A stretch of DNA of 64,000 nucleotides from Alphaproteobacteria bacterium (GTDB taxonomy: Bacteria > Pseudomonadota > Alphaproteobacteria > Rs-D84). Under the pieces are notes generated by a model. The model made no database searches. It had not been told where the DNA came from and saw only the letters and a program-made list of their open reading frames with translations. Location: NCBI GenBank assembly GCA_017615655.1, contig JAFZZS010000005.1:16445-80444 (forward strand), in the 5' to 3' direction. How positions within the stretch are numbered: position 1 is the first letter of the stretch; the number at the start of each line of letters is the position of its first letter. This document shows, piece by piece, positions 48,075 through 57,769 of the stretch. The position numbers and the translations under genes were made by a program.

Positions 48075-49025
48075 ATGTTACAAGAAAAAATAAAAAAAAT
48101 AGAATCGTTAGAGGAATTACAGGAACTTTACGCATCTGTATTCGGTAAAAATGGTACAATGACCATGCGGTTAAAAGATATGAAAAATCTTAGTAACGAT
48201 GAACGCGCCGAATTAAATCGTGAAAATACAGAATTGCGAGAGCTTTTTAAATCACGTCAAACAAAAATCGAAAATACTGTGTTAAATGCGGCTTTGGCAG
48301 GGCAGAAATTGGATGTGTCATTAAACGCGGAACCCAAAAATCGTGGAACAATTCATCCATTAACACAAAGTTTATATGAAATTTCTAAGATACTAGAATC
48401 TTTTGGTTACACACGTCATACTGGACCCGAAATCGAAGATGATTGGCATAATTTTACCGCGTTGAATACACCATCATATCATCCGGCACGCGACATGCAG
48501 GACACGTTCTTTTTACCAAATGGCAATGTAATGAGAACTCAAACTTCGGCAATTCAAGTTCGCACAATGGAAACCCAAGGTGTCCCAATTAAAATGTTTG
48601 GTATCGGTTCAACATACCGTAAAGAAATGGATGCCACACATGGTCCTATGTTTGGTCAAATAGAAGGTTTATATATAGATAAAGATATTACACTTTCCGA
48701 TTTAGTTGGTGATATACGCGCATTTCTTAAAAGATTTTTTAATTTAGACAATGTAGATTTGCGCATCCGTCCATCGTACTTTCCTTTTACTGAACCCAGT
48801 ATAGAGGTTGATATGAAATGGAATGGTGAAAAATGGTTGGAAATAATGGGTGCAGGCATGGTACATCCAAATGTATTACGTAATTGTGGTGTTGATCCAG
48901 ATAAATATCAGGGTTTTGCATTTGGTTTTGGCTGGGATCGCTTGGCTATGTTGAAATATAATTTACCAGATTTGCGTGATTTATACGGTAATGATATTCG
49001 TTGGTTAAAATCATGTGGCTTTTAA
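48075..49025 (+). CDS. pheS: Phenylalanyl-tRNA synthetase alpha subunit
   Basis: 316 residues, slightly short. An N-terminal coiled coil is followed by the class II core: HPLTQSLYEI, TGPEIEDDWHNF, then motif 2 (GIGSTYRKEMDATH) and motif 3 (GFAFGFGWDRLAML). It forms an (alpha-beta)2 enzyme with PheT to charge tRNA-Phe. pheT starts 15 bp downstream. Confidence 0.97.
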   Translation: MLQEKIKKIESLEELQELYASVFGKNGTMTMRLKDMKNLSNDERAELNRENTELRELFKSRQTKIENTVLNAALAGQKLDVSLNAEPKNRGTIHPLTQSLYEISKILESFGYTRHTGPEIEDDWHNFTALNTPSYHPARDMQDTFFLPNGNVMRTQTSAIQVRTMETQGVPIKMFGIGSTYRKEMDATHGPMFGQIEGLYIDKDITLSDLVGDIRAFLKRFFNLDNVDLRIRPSYFPFTEPSIEVDMKWNGEKWLEIMGAGMVHPNVLRNCGVDPDKYQGFAFGFGWDRLAMLKYNLPDLRDLYGNDIRWLKSCGF

Positions 49026-49040
49026 TAATAGGGGCATAAA

Positions 49041-51347
49041 ATGAAATGGACATTTGATTGGTTGAAAGATTACCTAAAAACAGATTTATCTGCGATGGAA
49101 ATTGCAGATACACTTACACGTACGGGGCTGGAAGTCGAAGATTTGATTGCACCTGTTGCACCGATTGCAGCAAAAATCGTTGAATGTCGCCCACACGAAA
49201 ATAGTGACCATTTGCATGTGTTAAAGGTTGATGATGGGTCTGGCACTTTGCGCCAGGTTGTGTGTGGTGCGCCAAATGCACGTGTTGGTTTGATTTCAGC
49301 ATTGGCGATACCTGGTTGTGTTATCGAAGGTCATGAAATACAAAGTGGTAAACTGCGCGGTGTATTGTCTGATGGTATGATGTGCAGTGGTCGTGAACTT
49401 GGTGTGAATGACGATCACACCGGTATTATTGAATTGCCAAAAAACACAAAAATTGGCAGTGTGGTTATTGAATGTCCAACGGTGTTTGATGCAGGAATTA
49501 CACCTAATCGTCCCGATTACTTATCTGTGCGCGGTGTCGCGCGTGATTTATCAGCCACTGGTGCAGGTGAATATATTGCACCAAAAGATAACACGTTTTC
49601 GGTGTCTGGCAAGGCACGGGGTGTTAATATAAAAACTGAAAAATGTCGTGCATATAAATTGGCCGAGATTCATAATATAAAAATGTCGCCAAGTTGTGAA
49701 AAAATTGCATCACGCCTGCGTGCAATTGGTATAAACCCGAAAAATGCACCAATTGATGCAACAAATTACATTTGTTACGATATGGCGCAACCAATGCACT
49801 GCTTTGATGCAGATGAAATACACGGTGACATAATAGTTCGTCTTGCAAACGCTGGTGAAGAATTTACAGACTTGTTTGGGAATAAGCATGAACTGGTCGA
49901 GACAGATATGGTTATTGCCGATGATAAAGGTATATTGGCATTAGCGGGTGTTGTCGGTGGTTCGCGCGGCATGACAACCGATAAAACCAAAAATATAATC
50001 TTGGAAAGTGCATACTTTGATCCAGTTTGTGTTCGTAAAACGGCAAAACGTCTTGGGATATCAACAGATGCCTCATACCGTTATGAACGTGGAATTGATC
50101 CAACAATTACAGGACCCGCATTGATGTTTGCGGTCAAAATAATAACAGATGCATGCGGTGGTGAGATAATTGGATTTTCTGCATCAGGTAATGATTCTCC
50201 GACAAATCCAGTAATTGAATACTCGCCTAGCATATTCATCAAAAAAACCGGTATCAGTATGTCTGATGATAATATGAAAAATATTTTAGCACGACTTGGA
50301 TATACTGGCAAGATGGATGGCAAGGTTTGGAAAATAATCGCGCCTTCATCACGTGTGGATGTTACAATTCCTGAAACAGTTGTTGCAGATTTGATTCGTA
50401 TATATGGGTATGAGAAAATCGCACAAAACGAGAAACATACAATCGGCGATGCTGAACCATACGATAATTTTGATTTTGAGATAAAAAAATCTTTAGTTGG
50501 TCGTGGATTGTGTGAATGTCGTTCATACGGATTTGGGAATTCTAAGATTGAAGAATTTGTGTCAGACAAACCGATTGTCCGTATTGCAAATCCGATAATT
50601 TCAGATTTTGACACCGCGCGAAATTCATTAGTTGGTGGATTACTGACTGTTGCCCAAGAAAATGAAAAACGTGGATACCCAGATATTAATGTGTTTGAAA
50701 TGGGCACGGTTTTTGATGGCGACAAGCCAAATGAGCAACATACACAAATTTGTATTGTTCGCACCGGTGTAACATCACCGAAACATTGGCAAAAGCGTAA
50801 TCGCTCAGTTGATATCTATGATGTCAAAGCAGATATAGTTTCTTTGTTAAACGGTCAAAGTTTTACCATATCGACCGAGAATCCACCACGGTGGGCGCAT
50901 CCATATCGTTATGGTATGATAATGCAAGGTAAAAAGAAATTGGCGGAATTTGGTGAATTGCATCCATCGGTTGCAAAAAAGTTAAAGATAAAGACAAATG
51001 TAGTTATCGGAATCGTTGAAAATATAGATGATTTGCCAAAGCCCGCAGTAAAGCGCAAAGCACTTAAACTTAGCGAATTTCAACCAATTTCGCGAGACTT
51101 TGCCTTTATTGTGCCAAGTGATTTTCCTGCTGAAAAATTAATTGCGGCGGCACGTACGGCATCAAATCTTATATCTGATATTGTTGTGTTTGATTCGTTT
51201 GAAATGGCAGATGGTCAAAAGTCTGTTGCGTTTACAACCACAATAATTCCGACAGAAAAAATGTCAGACAATGATTTAGCAAAATTGCACAGCGATATAA
51301 TTGCGGTTGTTGAAAAGAAATGTCACGCAAAAGTTCGAGATAAATAA
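49041..51347 (+). CDS. pheT: Phenylalanyl-tRNA synthetase beta subunit
   Basis: 768 residues. The tRNA-binding EMAP-like domain (about 40-150), B3/B4 editing domain (SYRYERGIDP near 350), B5 and the C-terminal anticodon-binding FDX domain (SRDFAFIVPS) occur in the usual order. The editing domain hydrolyses Tyr-tRNA-Phe. It is last of the rpmI-rplT-pheST group. Confidence 0.97.
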   Translation: MKWTFDWLKDYLKTDLSAMEIADTLTRTGLEVEDLIAPVAPIAAKIVECRPHENSDHLHVLKVDDGSGTLRQVVCGAPNARVGLISALAIPGCVIEGHEIQSGKLRGVLSDGMMCSGRELGVNDDHTGIIELPKNTKIGSVVIECPTVFDAGITPNRPDYLSVRGVARDLSATGAGEYIAPKDNTFSVSGKARGVNIKTEKCRAYKLAEIHNIKMSPSCEKIASRLRAIGINPKNAPIDATNYICYDMAQPMHCFDADEIHGDIIVRLANAGEEFTDLFGNKHELVETDMVIADDKGILALAGVVGGSRGMTTDKTKNIILESAYFDPVCVRKTAKRLGISTDASYRYERGIDPTITGPALMFAVKIITDACGGEIIGFSASGNDSPTNPVIEYSPSIFIKKTGISMSDDNMKNILARLGYTGKMDGKVWKIIAPSSRVDVTIPETVVADLIRIYGYEKIAQNEKHTIGDAEPYDNFDFEIKKSLVGRGLCECRSYGFGNSKIEEFVSDKPIVRIANPIISDFDTARNSLVGGLLTVAQENEKRGYPDINVFEMGTVFDGDKPNEQHTQICIVRTGVTSPKHWQKRNRSVDIYDVKADIVSLLNGQSFTISTENPPRWAHPYRYGMIMQGKKKLAEFGELHPSVAKKLKIKTNVVIGIVENIDDLPKPAVKRKALKLSEFQPISRDFAFIVPSDFPAEKLIAAARTASNLISDIVVFDSFEMADGQKSVAFTTTIIPTEKMSDNDLAKLHSDIIAVVEKKCHAKVRDK

Positions 51348-51374
51348 ATTACAATGTAAACATGGGGTAATATC

Positions 51375-52526
51375 ATGAAAAAAAGAAATTTGTTTGAAAT
51401 TGTTATAATTTTAGCCTGTCTTATTGGTGTTGGGGTGTATCATTTTACCCGGCCAGATTTGGACGAAATGGTTGGTCAAATGATAATGACGGGATTTCAT
51501 GGTGATGGCGAAAACCAAAATCCCGAAGAGTTTGCTACTGTTTTGAATCAGATTGAACAGGGAAAAATTGGTGGTGTGATATTATTTGATGTTGATGTAT
51601 CAGGATTGTTGGCCCAGGGTTATGATATTGTTGAGGCAAAAAAACAAATTTTTTCATCAAACATAAAAAATGTAACCCAGGTAAAAAAGTTAACAACAAC
51701 TTTGCAATCTGCTGCGCCAAGAAAGTTGTTAATTGCCATTGACCAAGAGGGCGGAAACATTCAACGTCTAAAACCCGAACATGGTTTTGCGCCGATTCCT
51801 TCGGCGGTTGAAATGGCGAAAACAACCCCGGAACAAACATATCATGTTGCATATGATTTAGGAAATAGATTGGCAGATTTGGGAATAAATGTTGATTTTG
51901 CGCCACTGTTGGACGTAAATGTTAATCCTGATTCACCTGCTATTGGTGCCAAGGAAAGAAGTTTTTCTGAAAATCCGGATGTGGTAACAAAGTTTGCAGG
52001 TGCATTTGCCAATGGACTTGCAGATGCGAAGATTGCATATTCATATAAGCACTTCCCAGGACATGGCAGTGCGGGTGCAGATACGCATGCCGGGCTTACT
52101 GATGTAACAAAAACATACCAAGAATATGAATTATCACCATGGCGTGATTTATTAAAAGATGCGTCACCATATACTATGGTCATGGTCGCACATATTGTAA
52201 ATCAAAATATTGATACATTGCCGGCATCATTATCAAAAAAAACAATTCAAATGATTCGTGACATGGGATTCAATGGTGTGGTTGTATCTGACGATATGGA
52301 TATGGGCGCGATTGCAAACGAATACGGCATAGAAACCGCGATTCAAATGGCTATTGATGCGGGTAATGATATACTGGTATTCGGGAACAATCTAACATTT
52401 GATAAAAATCGCGGCAGTGATGTAAATGCAACGATTGTAAAAATGGTAAACGAAGGGAAAATATCAAAATCACGCATACGCGAATCATACAGACGTATTA
52501 TGAAAATGAAACAAAAATTAAGATAA
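51375..52526 (+). CDS. Glycoside hydrolase family 3 (NagZ-like) enzyme
   Basis: 383 residues with an N-terminal membrane anchor or signal (LFEIVIILACLIGVGVYHF). The GH3 core shows IDQEGGNIQRL, KHFPGHGSAG and the catalytic Asp in VVSDDMDMGAI. The KHFPGHG motif places it near NagZ beta-N-acetylglucosaminidases of peptidoglycan recycling. The N-terminal anchor suggests a periplasmic-facing enzyme, unlike cytoplasmic NagZ. It follows pheT by 27 bp. Confidence 0.88.
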   Translation: MKKRNLFEIVIILACLIGVGVYHFTRPDLDEMVGQMIMTGFHGDGENQNPEEFATVLNQIEQGKIGGVILFDVDVSGLLAQGYDIVEAKKQIFSSNIKNVTQVKKLTTTLQSAAPRKLLIAIDQEGGNIQRLKPEHGFAPIPSAVEMAKTTPEQTYHVAYDLGNRLADLGINVDFAPLLDVNVNPDSPAIGAKERSFSENPDVVTKFAGAFANGLADAKIAYSYKHFPGHGSAGADTHAGLTDVTKTYQEYELSPWRDLLKDASPYTMVMVAHIVNQNIDTLPASLSKKTIQMIRDMGFNGVVVSDDMDMGAIANEYGIETAIQMAIDAGNDILVFGNNLTFDKNRGSDVNATIVKMVNEGKISKSRIRESYRRIMKMKQKLR

Positions 52527-52528
52527 CA

Positions 52529-52555
52529 AAAACGGGGCATTTGCCCCGTTTATTA
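52529..52555 (+). terminator. Terminator after the GH3 gene
   Basis: AACGGGGCA pairs with TGCCCCGTT, followed by TTATT. Confidence 0.8.
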
Positions 52556-52568
52556 AATTATATGTTAC

Positions 52569-53432
52569 CTAGTCAGGTAATTCCCACAACCAACAGTTCG
52601 CATCGGTATGTGTCACCCCATCGGGCCATCCAACACAAACTTTCTTGGCCTGGCGTGTGTTAACCGCGGCAGCGGTTGCAATCTTGTTTGCATCAGTCCC
52701 GGCATTATATGTTCCCGAACCATTGTATGTTGCGACCGAACCCCCAATCGCACCATTGGCATCATACGTAACAACATTTCCCGCGGTGCTGGTTGGCAGT
52801 GTCACCTGGTTATTACTAATTGCCGCCATAACTGCACCCATTGTTGGAATGGAAATTTCTTGGATTTGTTGTTCGATGGCAGTTCCGGTACCATAATTTG
52901 CCACATCCGCAGTTTCTATAATTTTACGTTCACCAACAACCCCTCCCTCAGATGTCTTTGTAACTAAACCTGTTCCTTTAACAGATGAAGAAATCCAACT
53001 ATTATTACTATAAGCAAGGTCATCATTGTAATATCCTGATTGCGGAATTTTACCTTGATATGCTTCTAGTTCATTGTTAATAAAATCATTTACCATTCCT
53101 GTTGTTGGAACAGTATTTCTAAAGGCGTTGTTATCAAAAAGATCATAAATCTCTGCATTGGTAACTAAATCCGCCAGGTCATCATCCAAAATTCCATATT
53201 GACCAATATCCCCAGCATTCGTTGTTGGTGATGTTACCAACGTATTTGGAATAGTTCCTGTAATATGATCTTTTTCAAAAGTTATATTACTAACAGGAAT
53301 AAGGTCTTGTTTCGTTGCAACTGCGGTATCAACATAATTCTTGGATGTAACCTTTTTATCACCATCCGTAGCATTTGCCATTGTTGTTCCGACAATAACC
53401 GCAAGTATTGATGTTAATAAAATCTTTTTCAT
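52569..53432 (-). CDS. Secreted protein of unknown function behind a structured leader
   Basis: 287 residues from the ATG at 53432, preceded by AAAAGGGGGG. Signal peptide MKKILLTSILAVIVGTTMANA, then a low-hydrophobicity protein rich in Thr, Asn and Val. Its KKVTSKNYVDTAVATKQ segment resembles repeats seen in phage-tail or trimeric surface fibres. The C terminus has two Cys (VCVGWPDG and DANCWLW). Likely a surface or periplasmic fibre-like protein; I do not recognise a family. The leader upstream is unusually structured. Confidence 0.8.
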   Translation of the reverse strand: MKKILLTSILAVIVGTTMANATDGDKKVTSKNYVDTAVATKQDLIPVSNITFEKDHITGTIPNTLVTSPTTNAGDIGQYGILDDDLADLVTNAEIYDLFDNNAFRNTVPTTGMVNDFINNELEAYQGKIPQSGYYNDDLAYSNNSWISSSVKGTGLVTKTSEGGVVGERKIIETADVANYGTGTAIEQQIQEISIPTMGAVMAAISNNQVTLPTSTAGNVVTYDANGAIGGSVATYNGSGTYNAGTDANKIATAAAVNTRQAKKVCVGWPDGVTHTDANCWLWELPD

Positions 53433-53665
53433 GGAATTCCCCCCTTTTGCTGTATAAAACAACCGTCAATGGAAATTGACGGTCGGGGTGTTCGAAAATC
53501 ACTGTTCTAATGACTCTGGCAATTTTTATATATATACTACCAGCACCCCGACAATGTTGGGGTATAAGTACGGTGCAAAAACATAGGAATCACTTCGGAT
53601 TACGATGCATTGCACCGAGAACAGCAGGCCTTCGACAGCCCCGAACCAAATTCCCATTTGGTTCG
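53433..53665 (-). promoter_or_regulatory. Structured 5' leader with alternative hairpins
   Basis: Read on the minus strand: a perfect 10-bp hairpin (53642-53665), then an 8-bp helix CGGTGCAA/TTGCACCG (53571-53617), then ACCCCAAC that pairs with GTCGGGGT (53545-53563). The same GTCGGGGTG can instead pair over 9 bp with CACCCCGAC at 53482-53490. Directly after that is a perfect 9-bp terminator-like hairpin (53462-53483) with a T-rich tail, just before the Shine-Dalgarno. This looks like an attenuator or riboswitch-type leader. Confidence 0.55.
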
Positions 53666-53742
53666 TGAATATTCTATCATAATTTTCGTTTTTATACAAG
53701 CAGTTATTCAGTAATGACCACTTTTGCCCGCCACTAAAATAC

Positions 53743-53770
53743 TTGCAAACCATAAATTCTTTGTTATAAT
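53743..53770 (+). promoter_or_regulatory. Promoter of tRNA-Val
   Basis: TTGCAA (53743-53748) and TATAAT (53765-53770) with a 16-bp spacer, 13 bp before the tRNA. Confidence 0.7.
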
Positions 53771-53782
53771 GGCGTTTGCCTT

Positions 53783-53859
53783 GGGTGGTTAGCTCAGTTG
53801 GTTAGAGCGTTACGTTGACATCGTAAAGGTCGTTGGTTCGAGTCCAATACCACCCACCA
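53783..53859 (+). tRNA. tRNA-Val (anticodon GAC)
   Basis: 77 nt with acceptor GGGTGGT/ACCACCC, anticodon loop TTGACAT, a canonical GTTCGAGTC T arm and encoded CCA. Confidence 0.95.
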
Positions 53860-53881
53860 CGAATTTCAAAGAGTATATAAA

Positions 53882-53960
53882 ATGAAACGAATGCAAATTT
53901 AATTCTTGGTAAAAATTTAAACGGGATTCTTTGGGACGCCCCGTTTGGCGTCCCTTTTTC
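53882..53960 (+). promoter_or_regulatory. Candidate metG attenuator with short leader peptide
   Basis: A short frame, MKRMQI then stop (53882-53902), with AAAGAG upstream, contains one internal Met codon. AAACGGG (53919-53925) can pair with CCCGTTT (53940-53946). That pairing is incompatible with the terminator GGGACGCC/GGCGTCCC (53933-53954), which ends in TTTTTC. No promoter fits between this terminator and the metG start, so metG must be read through it. The hairpin may also serve as the tRNA-Val terminator. Confidence 0.5.
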
Positions 53961-53977
53961 ATAAAAAGGACAGGCAA

Positions 53978-55606
53978 ATGAGCAAAAAATATCTTATAAC
54001 ATCGGCATTACCATATGTAAATAATCAGTTACATATTGGACATTTAATTGGTTGTTTGTTACCAAGTGATGTTTATGCGCGTTTTTGTCGTGCAATGGGG
54101 CGCGATGTTTTGTATATCGGTGGTTCCGATGAACACGGGACAACATCTGAAATTGGTGCACAACGTGAAAATATGCCTGTGGAAGAATATGTTGAAAAAT
54201 ATCGTGCAAAACATCTTGATGCGGTGCGTGATTTTAAATTATCTTTTGACTTGTATGGACGCACGCATACCGCACAGCATGAAAAATTAATGCACGAATT
54301 ATTCAACCGGTTGGATTCGCTGGGGATGATAGAAGAAAAATCATCTGTTCAGCCCTATTCTGTGAATGAAGAGAAGTTTTTGGCAGACCGATATGTTATC
54401 GGAACGTGTTCGCGTTGCGGATACGAGAAAGCATATGGTAACGAATGTGAAAAATGTGGCGCATCATTGGATCCGTCTGATTTAATAAATCCGCACAGTG
54501 CGATTGATCCATCGTCCCCGGTAGAAATGCGTGAAACAAAGCATTTGTATTTCAAATTAAGCAAAATGCAGGATAAATTACGTGCATGGATTAATTCACG
54601 CCAAGGCTGGCCAAAGACAGCGATTACAATCGCTAATAAATGGTTGGACGAAGGGTTGCGTGATAACCCAATCACGCGCGATTTAAAATGGGGAATTTCT
54701 GTTAACAAACCTGGATATGAAAATAAAGTTTTCTATGTTTGGTTTGATGCCCCATGGGGTTATGTTTCGATTTCGCAAATTGCAAATCCAGATTGGGCAT
54801 CTTGGTGGAAAAACCCTGATTGTCATTATACACAATTTATGGCAAAAGATAATGTTTCTTTCCATTCGGTATTTTTCCCAGCCCAAGAATTAGCAATGGA
54901 TGATAATTGGAAAACGGTTGATGTGTTAAAAGGTCAAAATTTCTTGAATTTTAATGGCGCAAAAATTTCTAAATCAACTGGTAACGGAATATTCTTGGAT
55001 CAGGCGTTATCCATTGCACCATCTGATTGTTGGCGATATGCTCTGTTGGCATCGGCACCTGAAACAGATGATACAGACTTTACAATGACACGGTTCGCAG
55101 AAATTGTTAATAAAGACTTAAATGGTTTACTTGGAAACTTTGTATCACGTGTGTGCAAACTTTCGAACAAGAACTTTGGTGATGTTGTTCCAGATACAAA
55201 TTCAAATGATGAAACACTGGCACATGCGGTGAATGAAAAGTTAGCGGAATTGACTGGTGCACTGGATGCATGTGAATTTCGTAAATCAATAAATGCGTTA
55301 CGCGAAATTTATGGCATTGCAAACGAATATATGACGGCAAAAGAACCATGGACACTTGTCAAGAATGGCGATACAACGGGTGCGGCCGCGGTCCTAAACG
55401 AATGTTTTCAATTAATTGATTTGTTTGCAAGGATTTCTGCCCCAATCATTCCAGATGCGGCGGAAAAAATTCAAAATATATTTGAAACAAAGCATGATTT
55501 ATCATGGCCAACGATGTATGAACACAGAATCGCAAATGGTGAAAAATTTACTGTGCCAGAAAATCTGTTTTCGCGCGTAGAATTGCCAAATAGTGAAGAA
55601 CAATGA
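53978..55606 (+). CDS. metG: Methionyl-tRNA synthetase
   Basis: 542 residues from the ATG at 53978 (AAAAGGA upstream). Class I signature HIGH is at 19-22, the zinc-binding insert CSRCGYEKAYGNECEKCG near 145, and the KMSKS equivalent (AKISKST) near 330. It has no C-terminal tRNA-binding appendix. It charges both initiator and elongator tRNA-Met. The stop overlaps the queH start (ATGA). Confidence 0.96.
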   Translation: MSKKYLITSALPYVNNQLHIGHLIGCLLPSDVYARFCRAMGRDVLYIGGSDEHGTTSEIGAQRENMPVEEYVEKYRAKHLDAVRDFKLSFDLYGRTHTAQHEKLMHELFNRLDSLGMIEEKSSVQPYSVNEEKFLADRYVIGTCSRCGYEKAYGNECEKCGASLDPSDLINPHSAIDPSSPVEMRETKHLYFKLSKMQDKLRAWINSRQGWPKTAITIANKWLDEGLRDNPITRDLKWGISVNKPGYENKVFYVWFDAPWGYVSISQIANPDWASWWKNPDCHYTQFMAKDNVSFHSVFFPAQELAMDDNWKTVDVLKGQNFLNFNGAKISKSTGNGIFLDQALSIAPSDCWRYALLASAPETDDTDFTMTRFAEIVNKDLNGLLGNFVSRVCKLSNKNFGDVVPDTNSNDETLAHAVNEKLAELTGALDACEFRKSINALREIYGIANEYMTAKEPWTLVKNGDTTGAAAVLNECFQLIDLFARISAPIIPDAAEKIQNIFETKHDLSWPTMYEHRIANGEKFTVPENLFSRVELPNSEEQ

Positions 55607-56133
55607 AACTTGTATTAATGTCTTGTTGTGCGCCGTGCAGTGCGGGGGCAATAAAACAACTTGTGGATCATGAAATCCCAGGTATAGATGATTTTATCGT
55701 TCTGTTTTTTAACCCAAATATTTTTCCAGCAAGTGAATATGCGCGGCGTATGCAAGAACAGGTAAAATACTGCGAAAAATTGGGTGTAAAATATGTAATT
55801 GGCAATTATGACCATGATGCGTGGCGTGCAGCCGTACATGGTTTGGAAAATGAACCGGAACGTGGCGACCGTTGCAGCATATGTTTTGCATATCGGTTTG
55901 AATATGCAAAACGGTTTGCACGTGAAAATGGGTATGATGCAGTTGCATCTGTATTCGGGGTTTCGCGCCATAAAAACCAAACACAAGTTGATACAGCTGC
56001 GGAATCCGCATTAGATGATATTCAATATTTGCCAGTAAAATGGAACGAGAATTTGCGTCAACAAATAAATCGTGAATCTGATTTTTATCGCCAAAATTAT
56101 TGCGGTTGCGAATTCAGTATTCGTAAAGTATAA
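55603..56133 (+). CDS. queH: Epoxyqueuosine reductase QueH
   Basis: 176 residues of the former DUF208 family. Conserved cysteines are in SCCAPCSAG near the N terminus, DRCSICFAYR, and YCGCEF at the end; these bind an iron-sulphur cluster and metal. QueH performs the last step of queuosine synthesis in tRNAs with GUN anticodons, replacing QueG. It overlaps metG by 4 bp. Confidence 0.93.
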   Translation: MKLVLMSCCAPCSAGAIKQLVDHEIPGIDDFIVLFFNPNIFPASEYARRMQEQVKYCEKLGVKYVIGNYDHDAWRAAVHGLENEPERGDRCSICFAYRFEYAKRFARENGYDAVASVFGVSRHKNQTQVDTAAESALDDIQYLPVKWNENLRQQINRESDFYRQNYCGCEFSIRKV

Positions 56134-56163
56134 TCTCATCGTAATATAACCAAAGGGGTGATT

Positions 56164-57039
56164 ATGTCATCTATACTTGTGTTTCCAGGTCAAGGTTCGC
56201 AAAGCGTTGGCATGGGATACGATTTGTATAAAAATAACACTGTGGCACGTGCTGTATTTGATGAAGTTGATGATGCGTTAAATCAAAAACTATCAGACAT
56301 TATTTTTAATGGTCCAATGGAAGATTTAACATTAACAACAAATGTTCAACCTGCGATTATGGCGACTTCTATTGCAATGTTGCGTGCGTCAGAAATACCC
56401 TTGACGGAATATGTCGCTGGACATTCATTGGGCGAATATACCGCGCTGTGTGCGGCGGGTGCTTTATCATTGGCAGATACTGCGAAATTATTACGCTTGC
56501 GTGGGGATGCAATGCAACGCGCGGTTCCTGTTGGTCAGGGTTTAACCGCCGTTATACTTGGGCTGGATATTGATGTTGTGCGTGATATTTGCGCAAAAAA
56601 TGATTGTGATGTGGCAAATGATAATTCTCCGGGTCAAGTTGTGATTTCTGGCGCAAAAGAAATTGTTGAAAAAACACTTGAAGATGCAAAGAATGCTGGG
56701 GCAAAACGTGCAATGCCACTTGCGCTTTCCGTCCCTGTTCATTGTCGAATTCAATCTCCTGCAGCTGATGAAATGCGTGCAGCATTGGCAAATACCGAGA
56801 TAAAGACACCATCTGCGGCATTGATTTCAAATAAAACATGTGCCCCGATAAGTAATCCTGATGAAATTCGTGATGCGTTAGCTTACCAGATTACACATGG
56901 TGTCCGGTGGCGCGAAAGTGTTTTAGCAATGCATGATATGGGTATAACCGAAACAATAGAAGTTGGTCCTGGGGCTGTTTTGACAGGATTAACAAAAAGA
57001 ATCTGTCCAGATATGGAAAGTAAAAAATTGGAGATATAA
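56164..57039 (+). CDS. fabD: Malonyl-CoA-ACP transacylase
   Basis: 291 residues. Motifs are GQGSQ (9-13) and the nucleophile in GHSLGEY (Ser88), plus the catalytic His in PVHCRI. It loads malonate onto ACP for fatty acid synthesis. I chose the ATG at 56164 with AAAGGGG upstream; a GTG six bases earlier is less well spaced. fabG follows after one base. Confidence 0.95.
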   Translation: MSSILVFPGQGSQSVGMGYDLYKNNTVARAVFDEVDDALNQKLSDIIFNGPMEDLTLTTNVQPAIMATSIAMLRASEIPLTEYVAGHSLGEYTALCAAGALSLADTAKLLRLRGDAMQRAVPVGQGLTAVILGLDIDVVRDICAKNDCDVANDNSPGQVVISGAKEIVEKTLEDAKNAGAKRAMPLALSVPVHCRIQSPAADEMRAALANTEIKTPSAALISNKTCAPISNPDEIRDALAYQITHGVRWRESVLAMHDMGITETIEVGPGAVLTGLTKRICPDMESKKLEI

Positions 57040-57040
57040 C

Positions 57041-57769
57041 ATGTTTGATTTAAAAGATAAAGTTGTTTTAATAACAGGCGCAACTGGTGGAATTGGGGGC
57101 GCAATTGCACGCAAGATGCGGGACGCAGGCGCAACAGTCATTGTATCTGGTCGCAATGTTCAAAAAATGGATGCAGAATTTGATAATTCTTTTGTAAAAA
57201 TTCCATGTGATTTATCATCTGAAAATGGCGCATCTGAACTAGTTGTATCAGCATTAGAAAAATGTGGTCGCATTGATGTATTGGTAAATAATGCAGGTAT
57301 CACGGCAGATACGTTGTTGATGCGTATGACAGATGAACAATTTGATAATGTCATAAATACGAATCTTCGTTCATGCTTTAAAATGTGCCGCGCAGCGATT
57401 ATGCCTATGATGAAACAACGTTTTGGTCGTATTATAAATATGGCATCAATAATCGGTGTTATCGGTGGCGCAGGTCAAGCAAACTATGCTGCAAGTAAAG
57501 GTGGAATGATTGGTATGACAAAATCTATCGCAGCCGAGGTCGCATCCCGCGGTATAACGGCAAACGCAATTGCCCCAGGATTTATCAAAACACCTATGAC
57601 AGATGTTCTACCCGAAGATTTAAAAAAGAGTTATCTTGCACAAATACCAGCAGGTCGTTTTGGTGAACCAGAAGATATTGCAAATGTATGTGTATTCTTG
57701 GCAAGCGATGAAGCATCGTATATTAACGGTCAGGTATTACATGTTAACGGTGGACTTGGGCGATTTTAA
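57041..57769 (+). CDS. fabG: 3-oxoacyl-ACP reductase
   Basis: 242-residue short-chain dehydrogenase: NADPH-binding TGATGGIG (12-19), NNAG near 86, and the Ser-Tyr-Lys triad in ASIIGVIGG and NYAASKGG. It reduces beta-ketoacyl-ACP. The stop overlaps the mnmG start (TAATG), so fabD-fabG-mnmG are one transcript. Confidence 0.96.
   Translation: MFDLKDKVVLITGATGGIGGAIARKMRDAGATVIVSGRNVQKMDAEFDNSFVKIPCDLSSENGASELVVSALEKCGRIDVLVNNAGITADTLLMRMTDEQFDNVINTNLRSCFKMCRAAIMPMMKQRFGRIINMASIIGVIGGAGQANYAASKGGMIGMTKSIAAEVASRGITANAIAPGFIKTPMTDVLPEDLKKSYLAQIPAGRFGEPEDIANVCVFLASDEASYINGQVLHVNGGLGRF

Noticed and set aside
53526..53753. 75-residue minus-strand frame upstream of the secreted protein
   Set aside because: It coincides with the structured leader hairpins and overlaps the tRNA-Val promoter; the leader structure explains the constraint.
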